Below are positions 8,032 through 17,745 of a stretch of DNA of 64,000 nt, piece after piece; positions within the stretch are counted from its first letter, which is position 1; each line of letters starts with the position of its first letter. This stretch comes from Streptomyces huiliensis. Lineage in GTDB: Bacteria > Actinomycetota > Actinomycetes > Streptomycetales > Streptomycetaceae. The stretch spans positions 1 to 64,000 of the forward strand of contig NZ_JAIQLH010000063.1 in NCBI RefSeq assembly GCF_020037025.1, given 5' to 3'. The position numbers and the translations under genes were made by a program. Under the pieces are notes generated by a model. The model ran no database searches, was not told the DNA's origin, and worked only from the letters and a program-made list of their open reading frames with translations.

Positions 8032-9909
8032 ATGAACGCACGCCCCGCCACGTCGGTGATCCCGGCCCCGGCACGCCCGAGCACACCCCGTCCCGTACCG
8101 CGGAACGGCGGGCAGCCCTGGTCGGCGCCCGGCGCGCCCGCCGACCCCCTTGACCATCCCGATCCCGCGACCGCCGCGGACAGCGCCGCCGTCGACGGTC
8201 TCCTGCGCTGCTGGGTGCGCGAGCACGACGTCGACCGGCCGCCCGGCGGCTGTCTGCAGCTGCCACTCGCCGCCGGCGGGATCGTCCTGCACGTCCCCGT
8301 GCGCTACTGGTCGCCCACCGGGCGGCACCGCTTCGGCGCTCCGACGCTGCTGAACGCCCCGGACGGCGCACCGGCGCTCGACGCCGTCACCCTGGCCGCG
8401 CTCCTCGGCCGCGAGGCCGCGTACGCCAGGGGCCGGGGGTACGTCGCCGGGCTGGTCGGACGGGTCGCCGACTCGGTGCGCCGGACGGCGGTGTTCGTAG
8501 AGGAGCGCCGGGCCCGCCCGGCCGATCCCGCCACCGACGCCCTGTTCCTGCACGGCGAGCAGGCGTCGTTCCTGGGGCATCCCTGGCACCCCGCGCCCCA
8601 GAGCCGCGAAGGATTCACCGCCGCCGAGTCCCCGCGCTACGCGCCCGAGTGCCGGGGCGGTTTCCCGCTGCACTGGCTGGCCGTCCACCGGTCCGTCCTG
8701 GCCGCCGACTCGGCCTGGACGGAACGCGGCCGGCCCGTCGAGGCGGCGACGCTCGCGGCCCGCCTCCTGCCCCAGGACCCCGGGCCGCACCTCCCGCCGG
8801 ACACCGTGCCGCTGCCGCTCCACCCCTGGCAGGCCCGCGACGTCCGCTGCCGCCCCGCCGTGGCCGAGCTCCTCGACGCCGGACTCGTCCACGATCTCGG
8901 GCCGCACGGCGCGCCCTGGTACCCGACCTCGTCCGTCCGCACCGTGCACCGGCCGGACGCCCCGGTGATGCTCAAGCTCGCGCTGGGCGTGCGCCTCGCC
9001 GGCCGCACCCGCGAGCCGAGCCGGGCGGAGCTGCGCCGCGGCGTCGCCCTGCACCGGCTGCTGCGCGGCGGCCTCGCCGAGCGCTGGCGCGCGGCCTGCC
9101 CGGGCGGCCTGGGCTTTGACGTGGTCCGCGACCCCGCCTGGCTCGCCGTCGACACCCCCGGCGGCGGCCCCGCGCCCGGCCTCGCCGCCGTCCTCCGGCA
9201 CAACCCCTTCGGCCCCGGTGACGACGCCGTCTGCCTCGCCGGGCTGACCTCGCTCCGCCCCTGGCCGGGCCGCACGGCACCGGCCGGGCACCCGGCCGTC
9301 TCCTCCCGGCTCGCCGAGACCGTCCACCGGCTCGCCCTGCGCACCGGCCGCCCGGTCGCGGTGATCGCCGTCGAATGGTTCCTGCGCTACCTCGGGGCGG
9401 TCGTCCGCCCGCTCCTCTGGCTCGACGGCGAGGCGGGCGTCGTGCTGGCCGCGCACCAGCAGAACACCCTCGTCCTGCTGGACCGGGACGGCTGGCCGGT
9501 CGGCGGCCGGTACCGCGGCGGGCAGCTCGCCGCGTTCCGCGAGTCCGTCCGGGACGCGCTCGCCGCCCGGCTCCCGGCCCCCGCCGCGGACGAAGCGGAG
9601 GCGTTCCTGCCGGACGGCGCGGCCGACGAGCGGTTCGCCCACGACCTGGGCTGCGACAACGTCCTCGGTCTCGTCGGCGCGTTCGGCTCCCAGCGGCTCG
9701 CCGACGAGCGGATCCTGCTGGCGGCCCTCCGCCGGTTCCTGGCCCGCGCCGCCACCGGGCCGGACGCCACCCGCTCGTCCCTGCCGCGCCGCCTGCTGGA
9801 CGCGCCCACCCTGCGCTGCCCGGCCCACCTGCTGGGCGAGCTGGCCGGGGACGCTGCCGGGCCGCCGTACGTCACGATCGCCAACCCCCTTGCCGCGCCC
9901 GGGCGATGA
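8032..9909 (+). CDS. NRPS-independent siderophore (NIS) synthetase, IucA/IucC family
   Basis: 625 residues. Family landmarks of the IucA/IucC fold are present: HGEQASFLGHPWHPAPQSREGF (ATP and carboxylate site, here given in part), PLHPWQ, PTSSVRTV and KLALGVRLAGRTRE in the catalytic half, and a C-terminal FhuF-like half with EWFLRYLG and HQQNTLV. These enzymes adenylate citrate, alpha-ketoglutarate or succinyl derivatives and join them to amines or alcohols of siderophores. It follows the aminotransferase-like gene by 21 bp. No RBS is obvious before ATG 8032, so translational coupling or a slightly different start is possible. No transporter, decarboxylase or hydroxylase gene is adjacent, so the product cannot be predicted. 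Confidence 0.9.
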   Translation: MNARPATSVIPAPARPSTPRPVPRNGGQPWSAPGAPADPLDHPDPATAADSAAVDGLLRCWVREHDVDRPPGGCLQLPLAAGGIVLHVPVRYWSPTGRHRFGAPTLLNAPDGAPALDAVTLAALLGREAAYARGRGYVAGLVGRVADSVRRTAVFVEERRARPADPATDALFLHGEQASFLGHPWHPAPQSREGFTAAESPRYAPECRGGFPLHWLAVHRSVLAADSAWTERGRPVEAATLAARLLPQDPGPHLPPDTVPLPLHPWQARDVRCRPAVAELLDAGLVHDLGPHGAPWYPTSSVRTVHRPDAPVMLKLALGVRLAGRTREPSRAELRRGVALHRLLRGGLAERWRAACPGGLGFDVVRDPAWLAVDTPGGGPAPGLAAVLRHNPFGPGDDAVCLAGLTSLRPWPGRTAPAGHPAVSSRLAETVHRLALRTGRPVAVIAVEWFLRYLGAVVRPLLWLDGEAGVVLAAHQQNTLVLLDRDGWPVGGRYRGGQLAAFRESVRDALAARLPAPAADEAEAFLPDGAADERFAHDLGCDNVLGLVGAFGSQRLADERILLAALRRFLARAATGPDATRSSLPRRLLDAPTLRCPAHLLGELAGDAAGPPYVTIANPLAAPGR

Positions 9910-10003
9910 GCGCGGCGGAGGAGACGCCGGCGGGCGGCGGCGTGGGGCGGTTGTCGCGGACGGGGCCCGCGATGTCGGTGCCGCCCCGTAGGCTGGAGAG
10001 GCT

Positions 10004-12016
10004 ATGACTGCCACCCCCACGCCCTCCGCGTCCCCCGCCCCGTCCGGGTCCCGGCCCGACCTCACCGCCCTGCTGCACGCGGCCGTCGCCGCGGTCGGCG
10101 GCACCGAGCGCCCCGGCCAGGTTGCCATGGCCGAGGCGGTCGCCGAGGCCGTCGACGGCACCTCGCACCTGCTCGTCCAGGCGGGGACGGGCACCGGCAA
10201 GTCCCTCGGCTACCTCGTGCCCGCCCTGGCGCACGGGGAGCGGGTGGTGGTCGCCACCGCGACGCTCGCGCTCCAGCGCCAGCTCGTCGAGCGCGACCTG
10301 CCGCGGACCGTCGAGGCCCTGCACCCGCTGCTGCGCAGGCGCCCCGAGTTCGCCATGCTCAAGGGCCGCTCCAACTACCTCTGCCTGCACCGGCTGCACG
10401 AGGGCGTGCCGCAGGAGGAGGAAGACGGCCTCTTCGACCCCTTCGAGTCGGCCGCCCCCACCAGCAAGCTCGGCAAGGACCTGCTCCGGCTGCGCGACTG
10501 GTCCGACGAGACGGAGACCGGCGACCGGGACGACCTCACGCCGGGCGTCTCCGACCGCGCCTGGTCCCAGGTCTCGGTCACCTCGCGGGAGTGCCTGTCC
10601 GCCTCGAAGTGCGCCTACGGCGCGGAGTGCTTCGCGGAGGCGGCCCGGGAGCGGGCCAAGCTCGCCGACGTCGTCGTCACCAACCACGCCCTGCTGGCCA
10701 TCGACGCCATCGAGGGCGCGCCGGTGCTGCCCCAGCACGAGGTGCTGATCGTCGACGAGGCGCACGAGCTGGTCTCCCGCGTCACCGGCGTCGCCACCGG
10801 CGAGCTCACGCCGGGCCGCGTCAACCAGGCCGTCCGGCGCGCGGCCAAGCTGGTCGACGAGAAGGTGGCCGACGCCCTCCAGACGGCCGCCGAGAGCTTC
10901 GAGCGGCTGATGGAGCTGGCCCTGCCCGGGCGTCTTGAGGAGATTCCCGAGGACCTCGGCTACGCCCTGGTGTCGCTGCGGGACGCGGCGCGGACGGTCG
11001 TCTCGGCGCTCGGCACGACGCGCGACAAGTCCGTCCAGGATGAGGACGCCGTCCGCAAGCAGGCGCTCGCCGCGGTGGAGAACGTGCACGCGGTCGCGGA
11101 GCGCATCGTGGCCGGCTCCGAGTACGACGTGGTCTGGTACGAGCGGCACGACCGTTACGGCGCGTCCCTTCGGGTGGCCCCGCTCTCGGTCTCCGGGCTG
11201 CTGCGGGAGAAGCTCTTCAGCGAGCGGTCCGTGGTCCTCACCTCGGCCACGCTCAAGCTCGGCGGCGACTTCAACGGCGTCGGCGCCTCGCTCGGTCTCG
11301 CCCCCGAGGGCGTCACCGGCGAGGACCTGCCCGAGTGGAAGGGCGTGGACGTCGGCTCGCCGTTCGACTACCCCAAGCAGGGCATCCTCTACGTCGCCCG
11401 GCACCTGTCCCAGCCCGGCCGGGAGGGCGGCCGGGCCGACATGCTCGACGAGCTGACCGAGCTCATCCAGGCGGCGGGCGGACGGACGCTCGGCCTCTTC
11501 TCGTCGATGCGCGCCGCCCAGGCCGCGGCCGAGGCGCTGCGCGGGCGGCTCGACACGCCGATCCTGCTCCAGGGCGAGGACACCCTCGGCGAGCTGATCA
11601 AGAACTTCGCCGCCGACCCGGAGACGTGTCTTTTCGGCACCCTCTCGCTCTGGCAGGGCGTCGACGTGCCGGGGCCCAGCTGCCAGCTGGTCGTGATGGA
11701 CCGGGTGCCCTTCCCGCGCCCCGACGACCCGCTGATGAGCGCCCGGCAGCGGGCGGTGGAGCAGGCGGGCGGCAACGGCTTCATGTCCGTCGCCGCGACG
11801 CACGCGGCCCTGCTGATGGCCCAGGGCGCGGGGCGACTGGTCCGGGCCACGGGCGACCGGGGCGTGGTGGCGGTGCTCGACCCGCGGCTGGCGACGGCGC
11901 GGTACGGGTCGTTCCTGCGCTCTTCGCTGCCGGATTTCTGGTACACGACCGACCGCAATCAGGTCCGCCGCTCGCTGGCGGCCATCGACGCGGCGGCCAA
12001 GGCGGAGAATCGCTGA
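10004..12016 (+). CDS. dinG: DinG-type ATP-dependent DNA helicase (XPD-like)
   Basis: 670 residues. Superfamily 2 helicase with Walker A GTGTGKS (about residues 63-69), DEAH box in LIVDEAHELV, and an Fe-S cluster domain with Cys residues in SNYLCLHR and RECLSASKCAYGAECF. C-terminal motifs (SLWQGVDVPG, AQGAGRLVRATGDRG) complete the helicase. DinG unwinds DNA 5'-3' and resolves R-loops or blocked forks. ATG at 10004 follows GGAGAGG by ~5 nt. It is convergent with lexA; I see no SOS box in the 94 bp upstream, so damage induction is not evident here despite the family name. Confidence 0.92.
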   Translation: MTATPTPSASPAPSGSRPDLTALLHAAVAAVGGTERPGQVAMAEAVAEAVDGTSHLLVQAGTGTGKSLGYLVPALAHGERVVVATATLALQRQLVERDLPRTVEALHPLLRRRPEFAMLKGRSNYLCLHRLHEGVPQEEEDGLFDPFESAAPTSKLGKDLLRLRDWSDETETGDRDDLTPGVSDRAWSQVSVTSRECLSASKCAYGAECFAEAARERAKLADVVVTNHALLAIDAIEGAPVLPQHEVLIVDEAHELVSRVTGVATGELTPGRVNQAVRRAAKLVDEKVADALQTAAESFERLMELALPGRLEEIPEDLGYALVSLRDAARTVVSALGTTRDKSVQDEDAVRKQALAAVENVHAVAERIVAGSEYDVVWYERHDRYGASLRVAPLSVSGLLREKLFSERSVVLTSATLKLGGDFNGVGASLGLAPEGVTGEDLPEWKGVDVGSPFDYPKQGILYVARHLSQPGREGGRADMLDELTELIQAAGGRTLGLFSSMRAAQAAAEALRGRLDTPILLQGEDTLGELIKNFAADPETCLFGTLSLWQGVDVPGPSCQLVVMDRVPFPRPDDPLMSARQRAVEQAGGNGFMSVAATHAALLMAQGAGRLVRATGDRGVVAVLDPRLATARYGSFLRSSLPDFWYTTDRNQVRRSLAAIDAAAKAENR

Positions 12017-12200
12017 GCCCGTCGCGTCGATCGTCACCTCGCCCGGCCGGTGGGCCGGGTGTGTGGGATGCGTCGGACGGGAGCCCCGCCGAACCGCGCG
12101 AGTCGGTGCGGAGTACCGGACGGTGAACCGCCGTTGCGGTATTTCCGTTCGCAATGCGGGGGCCGGAATTCAGGACGCGATCCGTTCCCCGCTTCCCACA

Positions 12201-12244
12201 CGGAGTTCCCCGCTTCCCGTGCGGAAAGGGCGCGGGGAACTCCG
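12201..12244. terminator. Strong hairpin in the 314-bp dinG-lexA convergent gap
   Basis: Perfect 13-bp inverted repeat CGGAGTTCCCCGC / GCGGGGAACTCCG, with a small inner TTCC/GGAA stem in the loop. A second weaker hairpin (GGCTCT / AGAGCC) follows near 12250-12289. The rest of 12017-12330 shows no gene. Confidence 0.8.
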
Positions 12245-12330
12245 GGCCGGCTCTGTGGACGGATCCGCTCCGCGGACAGGGGAGAGCCCCGGAACCGGCG
12301 CAGTGATTCCGGGGCCCGGTCTCGGTCCGC

Positions 12331-13116
12331 TCAGACCCGCCGCAGTACGGCCACGACCTTGCCCAGGATCGTCGCCTCGTCGCCGGGGATGGGCTGGTAC
12401 GCGGCGTTGTGCGGCAGCAGCCACACGTGGCCGTCCTCGCGCCGGAAGCGCTTGACCGTCGCTTCCCCGTCGAGCATCGCGGCCACGATGTCACCGTTCT
12501 CCGCGACCGGCTGGCGGCGGACCGTCACCCAGTCCCCGTCGCAGATGGCGGCCTCGATCATGGAGTCGCCGACCACCTTGAGGACGAACAGCTCGCCGTC
12601 GCCCACCAGCTGCCGGGGGAGGGGGAACACGTCCTCGACCGACTCCTCCGCGAGGATCGGGCCGCCGGCGGCGATCCGGCCGACGAGCGGGACGTAGGAC
12701 GCGGCGGGTTTGCCGGTGGTGTCCGTCGGCTGGGAGCTGGGCTGGTCGGAGCCGCGCACCTCGTAGGCGCGGGGGCGGTGCGGATCCCTGCGCAGGAAGC
12801 CCTTGCGCTCCAGCGCCATCAGCTGGTGCGCGACCGAGGAGGTGCTGGAGAGCCCCACCGCCTGGCCGATCTCGCGCATGGACGGTGGGTAGCCGCGCCG
12901 CTGCACCGAGTCCCGGATGACCTCGATGACGCGCCGCTGCCGGTCGGTGAGACCGGAGCTGTCCGCGCGGATTCCGGGTGGCCGCCCGGGAAGCGAACGG
13001 GCCGGCTTCTGGCCCTCGCTGTTCATACTGGTGTCGTTCATCGGGTGTGTCTGGTCGAGTCGGTTCTGGGAGCGGTCCTGGGCGGTGATGGTGGCGCTGT
13101 TTGCGGTGGTGGTCAC
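12331..13116 (-). CDS. lexA: SOS repressor LexA
   Basis: 261 residues. N-terminal winged helix ([32 protein letters not shown]) recognises SOS boxes. The cleavage site Ala-Gly is in GRIAAGGP, and the catalytic dyad is Ser in [10 protein letters not shown] and Lys in ATVKRF, so RecA-stimulated self-cleavage should work. The GTG at 13116 ([13 protein letters not shown]) matches the usual Streptomyces N-terminus and has GAGAGGGG upstream; the frame is open further upstream but runs across the SOS box. An SOS box lies 63 bp before the start, indicating autoregulation. Confidence 0.95.
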   Translation of the reverse strand: MTTTANSATITAQDRSQNRLDQTHPMNDTSMNSEGQKPARSLPGRPPGIRADSSGLTDRQRRVIEVIRDSVQRRGYPPSMREIGQAVGLSSTSSVAHQLMALERKGFLRRDPHRPRAYEVRGSDQPSSQPTDTTGKPAASYVPLVGRIAAGGPILAEESVEDVFPLPRQLVGDGELFVLKVVGDSMIEAAICDGDWVTVRRQPVAENGDIVAAMLDGEATVKRFRREDGHVWLLPHNAAYQPIPGDEATILGKVVAVLRRV

Positions 13117-13178
13117 GTCGGCCCCTCTCGAAATGTTCTCCCTAGCTGGACAACGGTAGTTGCTTTCGAAAGGTTGCG

Positions 13179-13194
13179 CCAAACACACGTTCGA
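13179..13194 (-). promoter_or_regulatory. SOS box (LexA operator) of lexA
   Basis: On the minus strand the sequence reads TCGAACGTGTGTTTGG, matching the actinobacterial/Gram-positive SOS box GAAC-N4-GTTC with one deviation in the right half. Position 63 bp upstream of the lexA start fits autorepression. Confidence 0.85.
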
Positions 13195-13768
13195 GTGAAA
13201 TATCGCTGATTCGCTGACTTGATCAGGCGTGAGGGTGTACGAGCGAAGATCAATTCAGCTCGCGACTGGCCTTCCGCCGCCTTCGGGCCGCCTTGTCCGC
13301 GCGCGATTCCGGGAATTCGGGGGATCGCCCCTTCCCGGGCTCCGCCCGCTCTGCCGTTCCCGGTGGTCGGTAATTCCCGCAATTCACGGTCCGGCCGCAC
13401 CAGTGTGGCATCCGCCCGGACGCCCCCCGCCCCCGAGGGGTCCCGCCGGCCCCGCTCGCGTACCCTCGACGTCGGCCCTGCGGTCCGCTCCGAGGTCGGC
13501 CCTGTGGTCCGCTCCGAGACCGGTCCGAGGTTGTCCGGCTCGTCGCGCACCCCAGCCTGTCGCGGCCGTCCCGCACCCGAGTCCGCCGGCCCCGCGGACG
13601 GCCGTCCACCGGCCTCTCGGCGGGCCGTGCACCCACCCCGGCGCCCGCCCCGTCCCGCGGCCTCCTGGCGGCCGTCCGACGCCGCTCCGGGGCCGCATTT
13701 CGGGCCCTCCGTGCGGGCCGTCCCCCGCCGCGGCCCCGCGACACGCGCTGGGCCCGCTTGGCGACCGG
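13195..13768. other. Non-coding stretch between lexA and nrdR
   Basis: No credible gene. A frame runs in from 13219 in phase with nrdR but its Arg/Pro/Ala composition and lack of RBS argue against translation. There is a ~22-bp direct repeat (CGGCCCTGCGGTCCGCTCCGAG type) near 13473-13523. The region presumably carries the divergent lexA and nrdR promoters. Confidence 0.5.
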
Positions 13769-13816
13769 ACACCAGATCTAGTGGTTTGATTGCGGCAGCC
13801 GCCCACAAGTTGTGGT
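13769..13816 (+). promoter_or_regulatory. Two NrdR boxes upstream of nrdR-nrdJ
   Basis: Box 1 (13769-13784) is ACACCAGATCTAGTGG, an imperfect palindrome fitting the NrdR box ACACTATATATAGTGT pattern. Box 2 (13801-13816) contains the palindrome CCACAAGTTGTGG. Their centres are 32 bp apart, about three helical turns, the arrangement expected for cooperative NrdR binding. Autoregulated nrdRJ operons with such paired boxes are known in Streptomyces. Confidence 0.65.
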
Positions 13817-13971
13817 CGGTGGCCGATCCCGGTCATCCCCACCCATGGCCATCGCCTATGCTTGGGGCTGCTTCACGGGGCCCTGTCGCCAGGGCCGGCC
13901 GGAGCCGTGGATCGTGCACGTCCCCCGGGTCTCCCGGGGATCTCGTCGAGGGTGAAGGAAGGTGGAGAGCC

Positions 13972-14526
13972 ATGCACTGCCCCTTCTGCAGGCACCCCGA
14001 CAGCAGAGTCGTCGACAGCCGGACCACGGACGACGGCTGCTCGATTCGCAGGCGCCGCCAGTGCCCCGACTGCTCCCGCAGGTTCACGACGGTCGAGACC
14101 GCGTCCCTGATGGTGATCAAGCGGAGCGGGGTGACCGAGCCGTTCAGCCGCACCAAGGTGATCTCCGGCGTGCGGAAGGCGTGCCAGGGCCGCCCCGTCA
14201 CCGAGGACGCCCTGGCCAAGCTCGGCCAGCGGGTCGAGGAGGCCGTGCGCGCCACCGGCAGCGCCGAGCTCACCACGCACGACGTCGGACTCGCCATACT
14301 CGGCCCGCTCAAGGACCTCGACCTCGTGGCCTATCTGCGGTTCGCGTCCGTGTACCAGGCGTTCGACTCGCTCGAGGACTTCGAGGCGGCCGTCGCCGAA
14401 CTGCGTGACAGCATTCCCGGCGCCCCCGACGGCGCCGGCCAGGAGGGCCGGGACGGCCCCGTGAAGGACGCCGGCGGTCGCGGCGGGGACCTGGACGTCC
14501 CCGCGCCCGCCACGGCCGCCGACTGA
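13972..14526 (+). CDS. nrdR: Transcriptional repressor NrdR
   Basis: 184 residues. N-terminal zinc ribbon CPFC...CPDC ([34 protein letters not shown]) followed by the ATP-cone domain ([20 protein letters not shown]). NrdR senses ATP/dATP and represses ribonucleotide reductase genes by binding NrdR boxes. ATG at 13972 has GGTGGAG ~6 nt upstream. It stands 118 bp before nrdJ on the same strand, an arrangement known as nrdRJ in Streptomyces. The last ~30 residues are a Gly/Asp/Ala-rich tail beyond the usual ~150-residue length. Confidence 0.95.
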   Translation: MHCPFCRHPDSRVVDSRTTDDGCSIRRRRQCPDCSRRFTTVETASLMVIKRSGVTEPFSRTKVISGVRKACQGRPVTEDALAKLGQRVEEAVRATGSAELTTHDVGLAILGPLKDLDLVAYLRFASVYQAFDSLEDFEAAVAELRDSIPGAPDGAGQEGRDGPVKDAGGRGGDLDVPAPATAAD

Positions 14527-14644
14527 GCGGCTCCATACGAGACCTGCCCGGTGCGCCCCCGCGCACCCGGGCGAACGACACACATCGCGCCATGGAAGAA
14601 ATGTGCGCACAAGGGCGTTTTCGCCCGGTAGAGGGAGGCGTGGC

Positions 14645-17512
14645 ATGACAGAGACGACGAGCGGCCCGGCACGAGGTTCCCGCTCCAAGGGGAACAAGGG
14701 CGGCAAGGGTCTGCGCATCGAACGCATCCACACCACCCCCGGCGTGCACCCCTACGACGAGGTGGTCTGGGAGCGTCGTGACGTCGTCATGACCAACTGG
14801 CGCGACGGCTCCATCAACTTCGAGCAGCGCGGCGTCGAGTTCCCCGACTTCTGGTCGGTGAACGCGGTCAACATCGTCACGAGCAAGTACTTCCGGGGCG
14901 CGGTCGGCTCCCCCGAGCGCGAGGCCAGCCTCCGCCAGCTGATCGACCGCGTGGTGCTCACCTACCGCAAGGCCGGTGAGGAGCACGGGTACTTCGCCTC
15001 CCCGGCGGACGCCGAGATCTTCGAGCACGAGCTGACCTACGCCCTGCTCCACCAGGTGTTCAGCTTCAACTCGCCGGTCTGGTTCAACGTCGGCACCGCC
15101 CAGCCGCAGCAGGTCTCCGCCTGCTTCATCCTCTCCGTCGACGACTCCATGGAGTCGATCCTCGACTGGTACAAGGAAGAGGGGATGATCTTCAAGGGCG
15201 GCTCCGGCGCCGGCCTGAACCTCTCCCGCATCCGCTCCTCCAAGGAGCTCCTCTCCTCCGGCGGCAACGCCTCGGGACCGGTGTCGTTCATGCGCGGCGC
15301 CGACGCCTCCGCCGGCACCATCAAGTCCGGTGGCGCCACCCGCCGCGCGGCCAAGATGGTCGTCCTCGACGTCGACCACCCGGACGTCGAGGCCTTCATC
15401 GACACCAAGGTGAAGGAGGAGGAGAAGGTCCGCGCCCTGCGCGACGCCGGGTTCGACATGGACCTGGGCGGCGACGACATCACCTCCGTCCAGTACCAGA
15501 ACGCCAACAACTCCGTCCGCGTCAACGACGAGTTCATGAAGGCCGTCGAGACCGCGTCGAAGTTCGGCCTGCGCTCCCGCATGACCGGCGAGGTCATCGA
15601 GGAGGTCGACGCCAAGGCGCTCTTCCGCAAGATGGCCGAGGCCGCCTGGGCCTGCGCCGACCCGGGCATCCAGTACGACGACACCATCAACCACTGGCAC
15701 ACCTCGCCGGAGTCGGGCCGCATCACCGCGTCCAATCCGTGCAGCGAGTACATGCACCTGGACAACTCCTCGTGTAACCTCGCCTCCCTCAACCTGATGA
15801 AGTTCCTCCGCGACGACGACCAGGGCAACCAGTCGTTCGACGCCGAGCGCTTCGCCAAGGTCGTCGAGCTGGTCATCACGGCGATGGACATCTCCATCTG
15901 CTTCGCCGACTTCCCGACCGAGAAGATCGGCGAGACCACCCGCGCCTTCCGCCAGCTGGGCATCGGCTACGCCAACCTCGGCGCCCTGCTGATGGCCACC
16001 GGCCACGCCTACGACAGCGACGGCGGCCGCGCCCTGGCCGGCGCCATCACCTCGCTGATGACCGGCACCTCCTACCGCCGCTCCGCCGAGCTGGCCGCGA
16101 TCGTCGGCCCGTACGACGGTTACGCCCGCAACGCCGACGCCCACCAGCGCGTCATGAAGCAGCACGCGGACGCCAACACCGTCGCCACCCGCATGGACGA
16201 CCTGGACACCCCGGTCTGGGCCGCGGCGACCGAGGCCTGGCAGGACGTGATCCGCCTCGGCGAGAAGAACGGCTTCCGCAACGCCCAGGCGTCCGTGCTG
16301 GCCCCCACCGGCACCATCGGCCTGATGATGGACTGCGACACCACGGGCGTCGAGCCGGACCTGGCCCTGGTCAAGTTCAAGAAGCTCGTCGGCGGCGGCT
16401 CGATGCAGATCGTGAACAACACGGTCCCCAAGGCCCTCAAGCGCCTGGGCTACCTGCCCGAGCAGGTCGAGGCGATCGTCGCCCACATCGCCGAGCACGG
16501 CAACGTGATCGACGCCCCGGGCCTGAAGGCCGAGCACTACGAGGTCTTCGACTGCGCCATGGGCGAGCGCGCGATCTCCGCCATGGGCCACGTGCGCATG
16601 ATGGCCGCCGCGCAGCCGTTCCTCTCCGGCGCGATCTCCAAGACCGTCAACCTGCCCGAGTCGGCCACCGTCGAGGAGGTCGAGGAGGTCTACTTCGAGG
16701 GCTGGAAGATGGGCCTGAAGGCCCTCGCGATCTACCGCGACAACTGCAAGGTCGGCCAGCCGCTCTCCGCCAAGAAGAAGGAGGAGAAGAAGGCCGAGGT
16801 CGTTCCCGCGGTGGCCGAGAAGGTCGTCGAGTACCGCCCGGTCCGCAAGCGCCTCCCGAAGGGCCGCCCGGGGATCACCACCTCCTTCACGGTCGGCGGC
16901 GCCGAGGGCTACATGACGGCCAACTCCTACCCGGACGACGGCCTGGGCGAGGTCTTCCTGAAGATGTCCAAGCAGGGCTCGACCCTCGCGGGCATGATGG
17001 ACGCCTTCTCCATCGCCGTCTCGGTGGGCCTCCAGTACGGCGTGCCGCTGGAGACCTACGTCTCGAAGTTCACCAACATGCGCTTCGAGCCGGCCGGCAT
17101 GACGGACGACCCGGACGTGCGGATGGCGCAGTCGATCGTCGACTACATCTTCCGCCGCCTCGCGCTGGACTTCCTGCCGTTCGAGACCCGCTCGGCGCTC
17201 GGCATCCACTCGGCCGAGGAGCGCCAGCGCCACCTCGACACCGGCTCCTACGAGCCGTCCGACGAGGACATGGACGTCGAGAGCCTCGCCCAGTCGGCCC
17301 CGCGCCAGGTGGAGGTCCCGAAGCCGGAGGCCGCCCCCGCCGCGGCCGCCGTCCCGGCGCCGAAGCAGCCGCACAACTCCACCGAACTGATGGAGATGCA
17401 GCTCGGCCTGAACGCGGACGCCCCGCTCTGCTTCTCCTGCGGCACCAAGATGCGCCGCGCGGGCAGCTGCTACCTGTGCGAGGGCTGCGGCTCGACCAGC
17501 GGCTGCAGCTGA
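14645..17512 (+). CDS. nrdJ: Class II (adenosylcobalamin-dependent) ribonucleotide reductase NrdJ
   Basis: 955 residues. Reduces ribonucleotides to deoxyribonucleotides independently of oxygen, using coenzyme B12. Visible features include the large alpha/beta-barrel with SACFILSVDDSMESILD, SNPCSEYMHLDNSSCNLAS-type active-site sequence (partly quoted), VLAPTGTIG, and the C-terminal redox/zinc tail CFSCGTKMRRAGSCYLCEGCG. The ATG at 14645 is preceded by AGGGAGG; an in-frame ATG at 14603 lacks one. Transcription is probably with nrdR under NrdR control. No B12 riboswitch was recognised in the 118-bp spacer. Confidence 0.96.
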   Translation: MTETTSGPARGSRSKGNKGGKGLRIERIHTTPGVHPYDEVVWERRDVVMTNWRDGSINFEQRGVEFPDFWSVNAVNIVTSKYFRGAVGSPEREASLRQLIDRVVLTYRKAGEEHGYFASPADAEIFEHELTYALLHQVFSFNSPVWFNVGTAQPQQVSACFILSVDDSMESILDWYKEEGMIFKGGSGAGLNLSRIRSSKELLSSGGNASGPVSFMRGADASAGTIKSGGATRRAAKMVVLDVDHPDVEAFIDTKVKEEEKVRALRDAGFDMDLGGDDITSVQYQNANNSVRVNDEFMKAVETASKFGLRSRMTGEVIEEVDAKALFRKMAEAAWACADPGIQYDDTINHWHTSPESGRITASNPCSEYMHLDNSSCNLASLNLMKFLRDDDQGNQSFDAERFAKVVELVITAMDISICFADFPTEKIGETTRAFRQLGIGYANLGALLMATGHAYDSDGGRALAGAITSLMTGTSYRRSAELAAIVGPYDGYARNADAHQRVMKQHADANTVATRMDDLDTPVWAAATEAWQDVIRLGEKNGFRNAQASVLAPTGTIGLMMDCDTTGVEPDLALVKFKKLVGGGSMQIVNNTVPKALKRLGYLPEQVEAIVAHIAEHGNVIDAPGLKAEHYEVFDCAMGERAISAMGHVRMMAAAQPFLSGAISKTVNLPESATVEEVEEVYFEGWKMGLKALAIYRDNCKVGQPLSAKKKEEKKAEVVPAVAEKVVEYRPVRKRLPKGRPGITTSFTVGGAEGYMTANSYPDDGLGEVFLKMSKQGSTLAGMMDAFSIAVSVGLQYGVPLETYVSKFTNMRFEPAGMTDDPDVRMAQSIVDYIFRRLALDFLPFETRSALGIHSAEERQRHLDTGSYEPSDEDMDVESLAQSAPRQVEVPKPEAAPAAAAVPAPKQPHNSTELMEMQLGLNADAPLCFSCGTKMRRAGSCYLCEGCGSTSGCS

Positions 17513-17580
17513 CGCCGGGCGGAGCCGCGTCGGATGCCACGTCCGACGTAGTCCGCGCACGTAGCTGACCAGCAGCTCAC

Positions 17581-17611
17581 GAAGGGGACCGGCCGTCGGC
17601 CGGTCCCCTTC
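17581..17611 (+). terminator. Intrinsic terminator of nrdRJ
   Basis: Perfect 14-bp stem GAAGGGGACCGGCC / GGCCGGTCCCCTTC with a 3-nt loop, 69 bp after the nrdJ stop. Confidence 0.93.
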
Positions 17612-17745
17612 GCCGTGTCGCTGACCAGGGCGGCGCGACCGGCGCCCGGGCCCGGAGACCTTGACCGCGCCGGGTCTGTCGCTCGCGGGCGCCGTGCGGT
17701 GGATTCCGGGCGGACGGAGAACGCGTTCGCCGACCGGGACGCCGG

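Noticed and set aside
4939..10200. Very long open frame on the minus strand opposite the siderophore genes (and similar antisense frames opposite most genes, e.g. 14309-17560, 39130-42534, 54535-56787)
   Set aside because: Caused by very high third-position GC; their translations are Arg/Gly/Ala/His-rich and lack domains, and the plus-strand genes have clear motifs and RBSs.
13219..13971. N-terminal extension of nrdR
   Set aside because: The frame is open but the sequence is low-complexity and crosses the NrdR boxes; NrdR always begins at the zinc ribbon.
14527..14644. Adenosylcobalamin riboswitch before nrdJ
   Set aside because: The 118-bp spacer is too short and lacks a recognisable B12-box.
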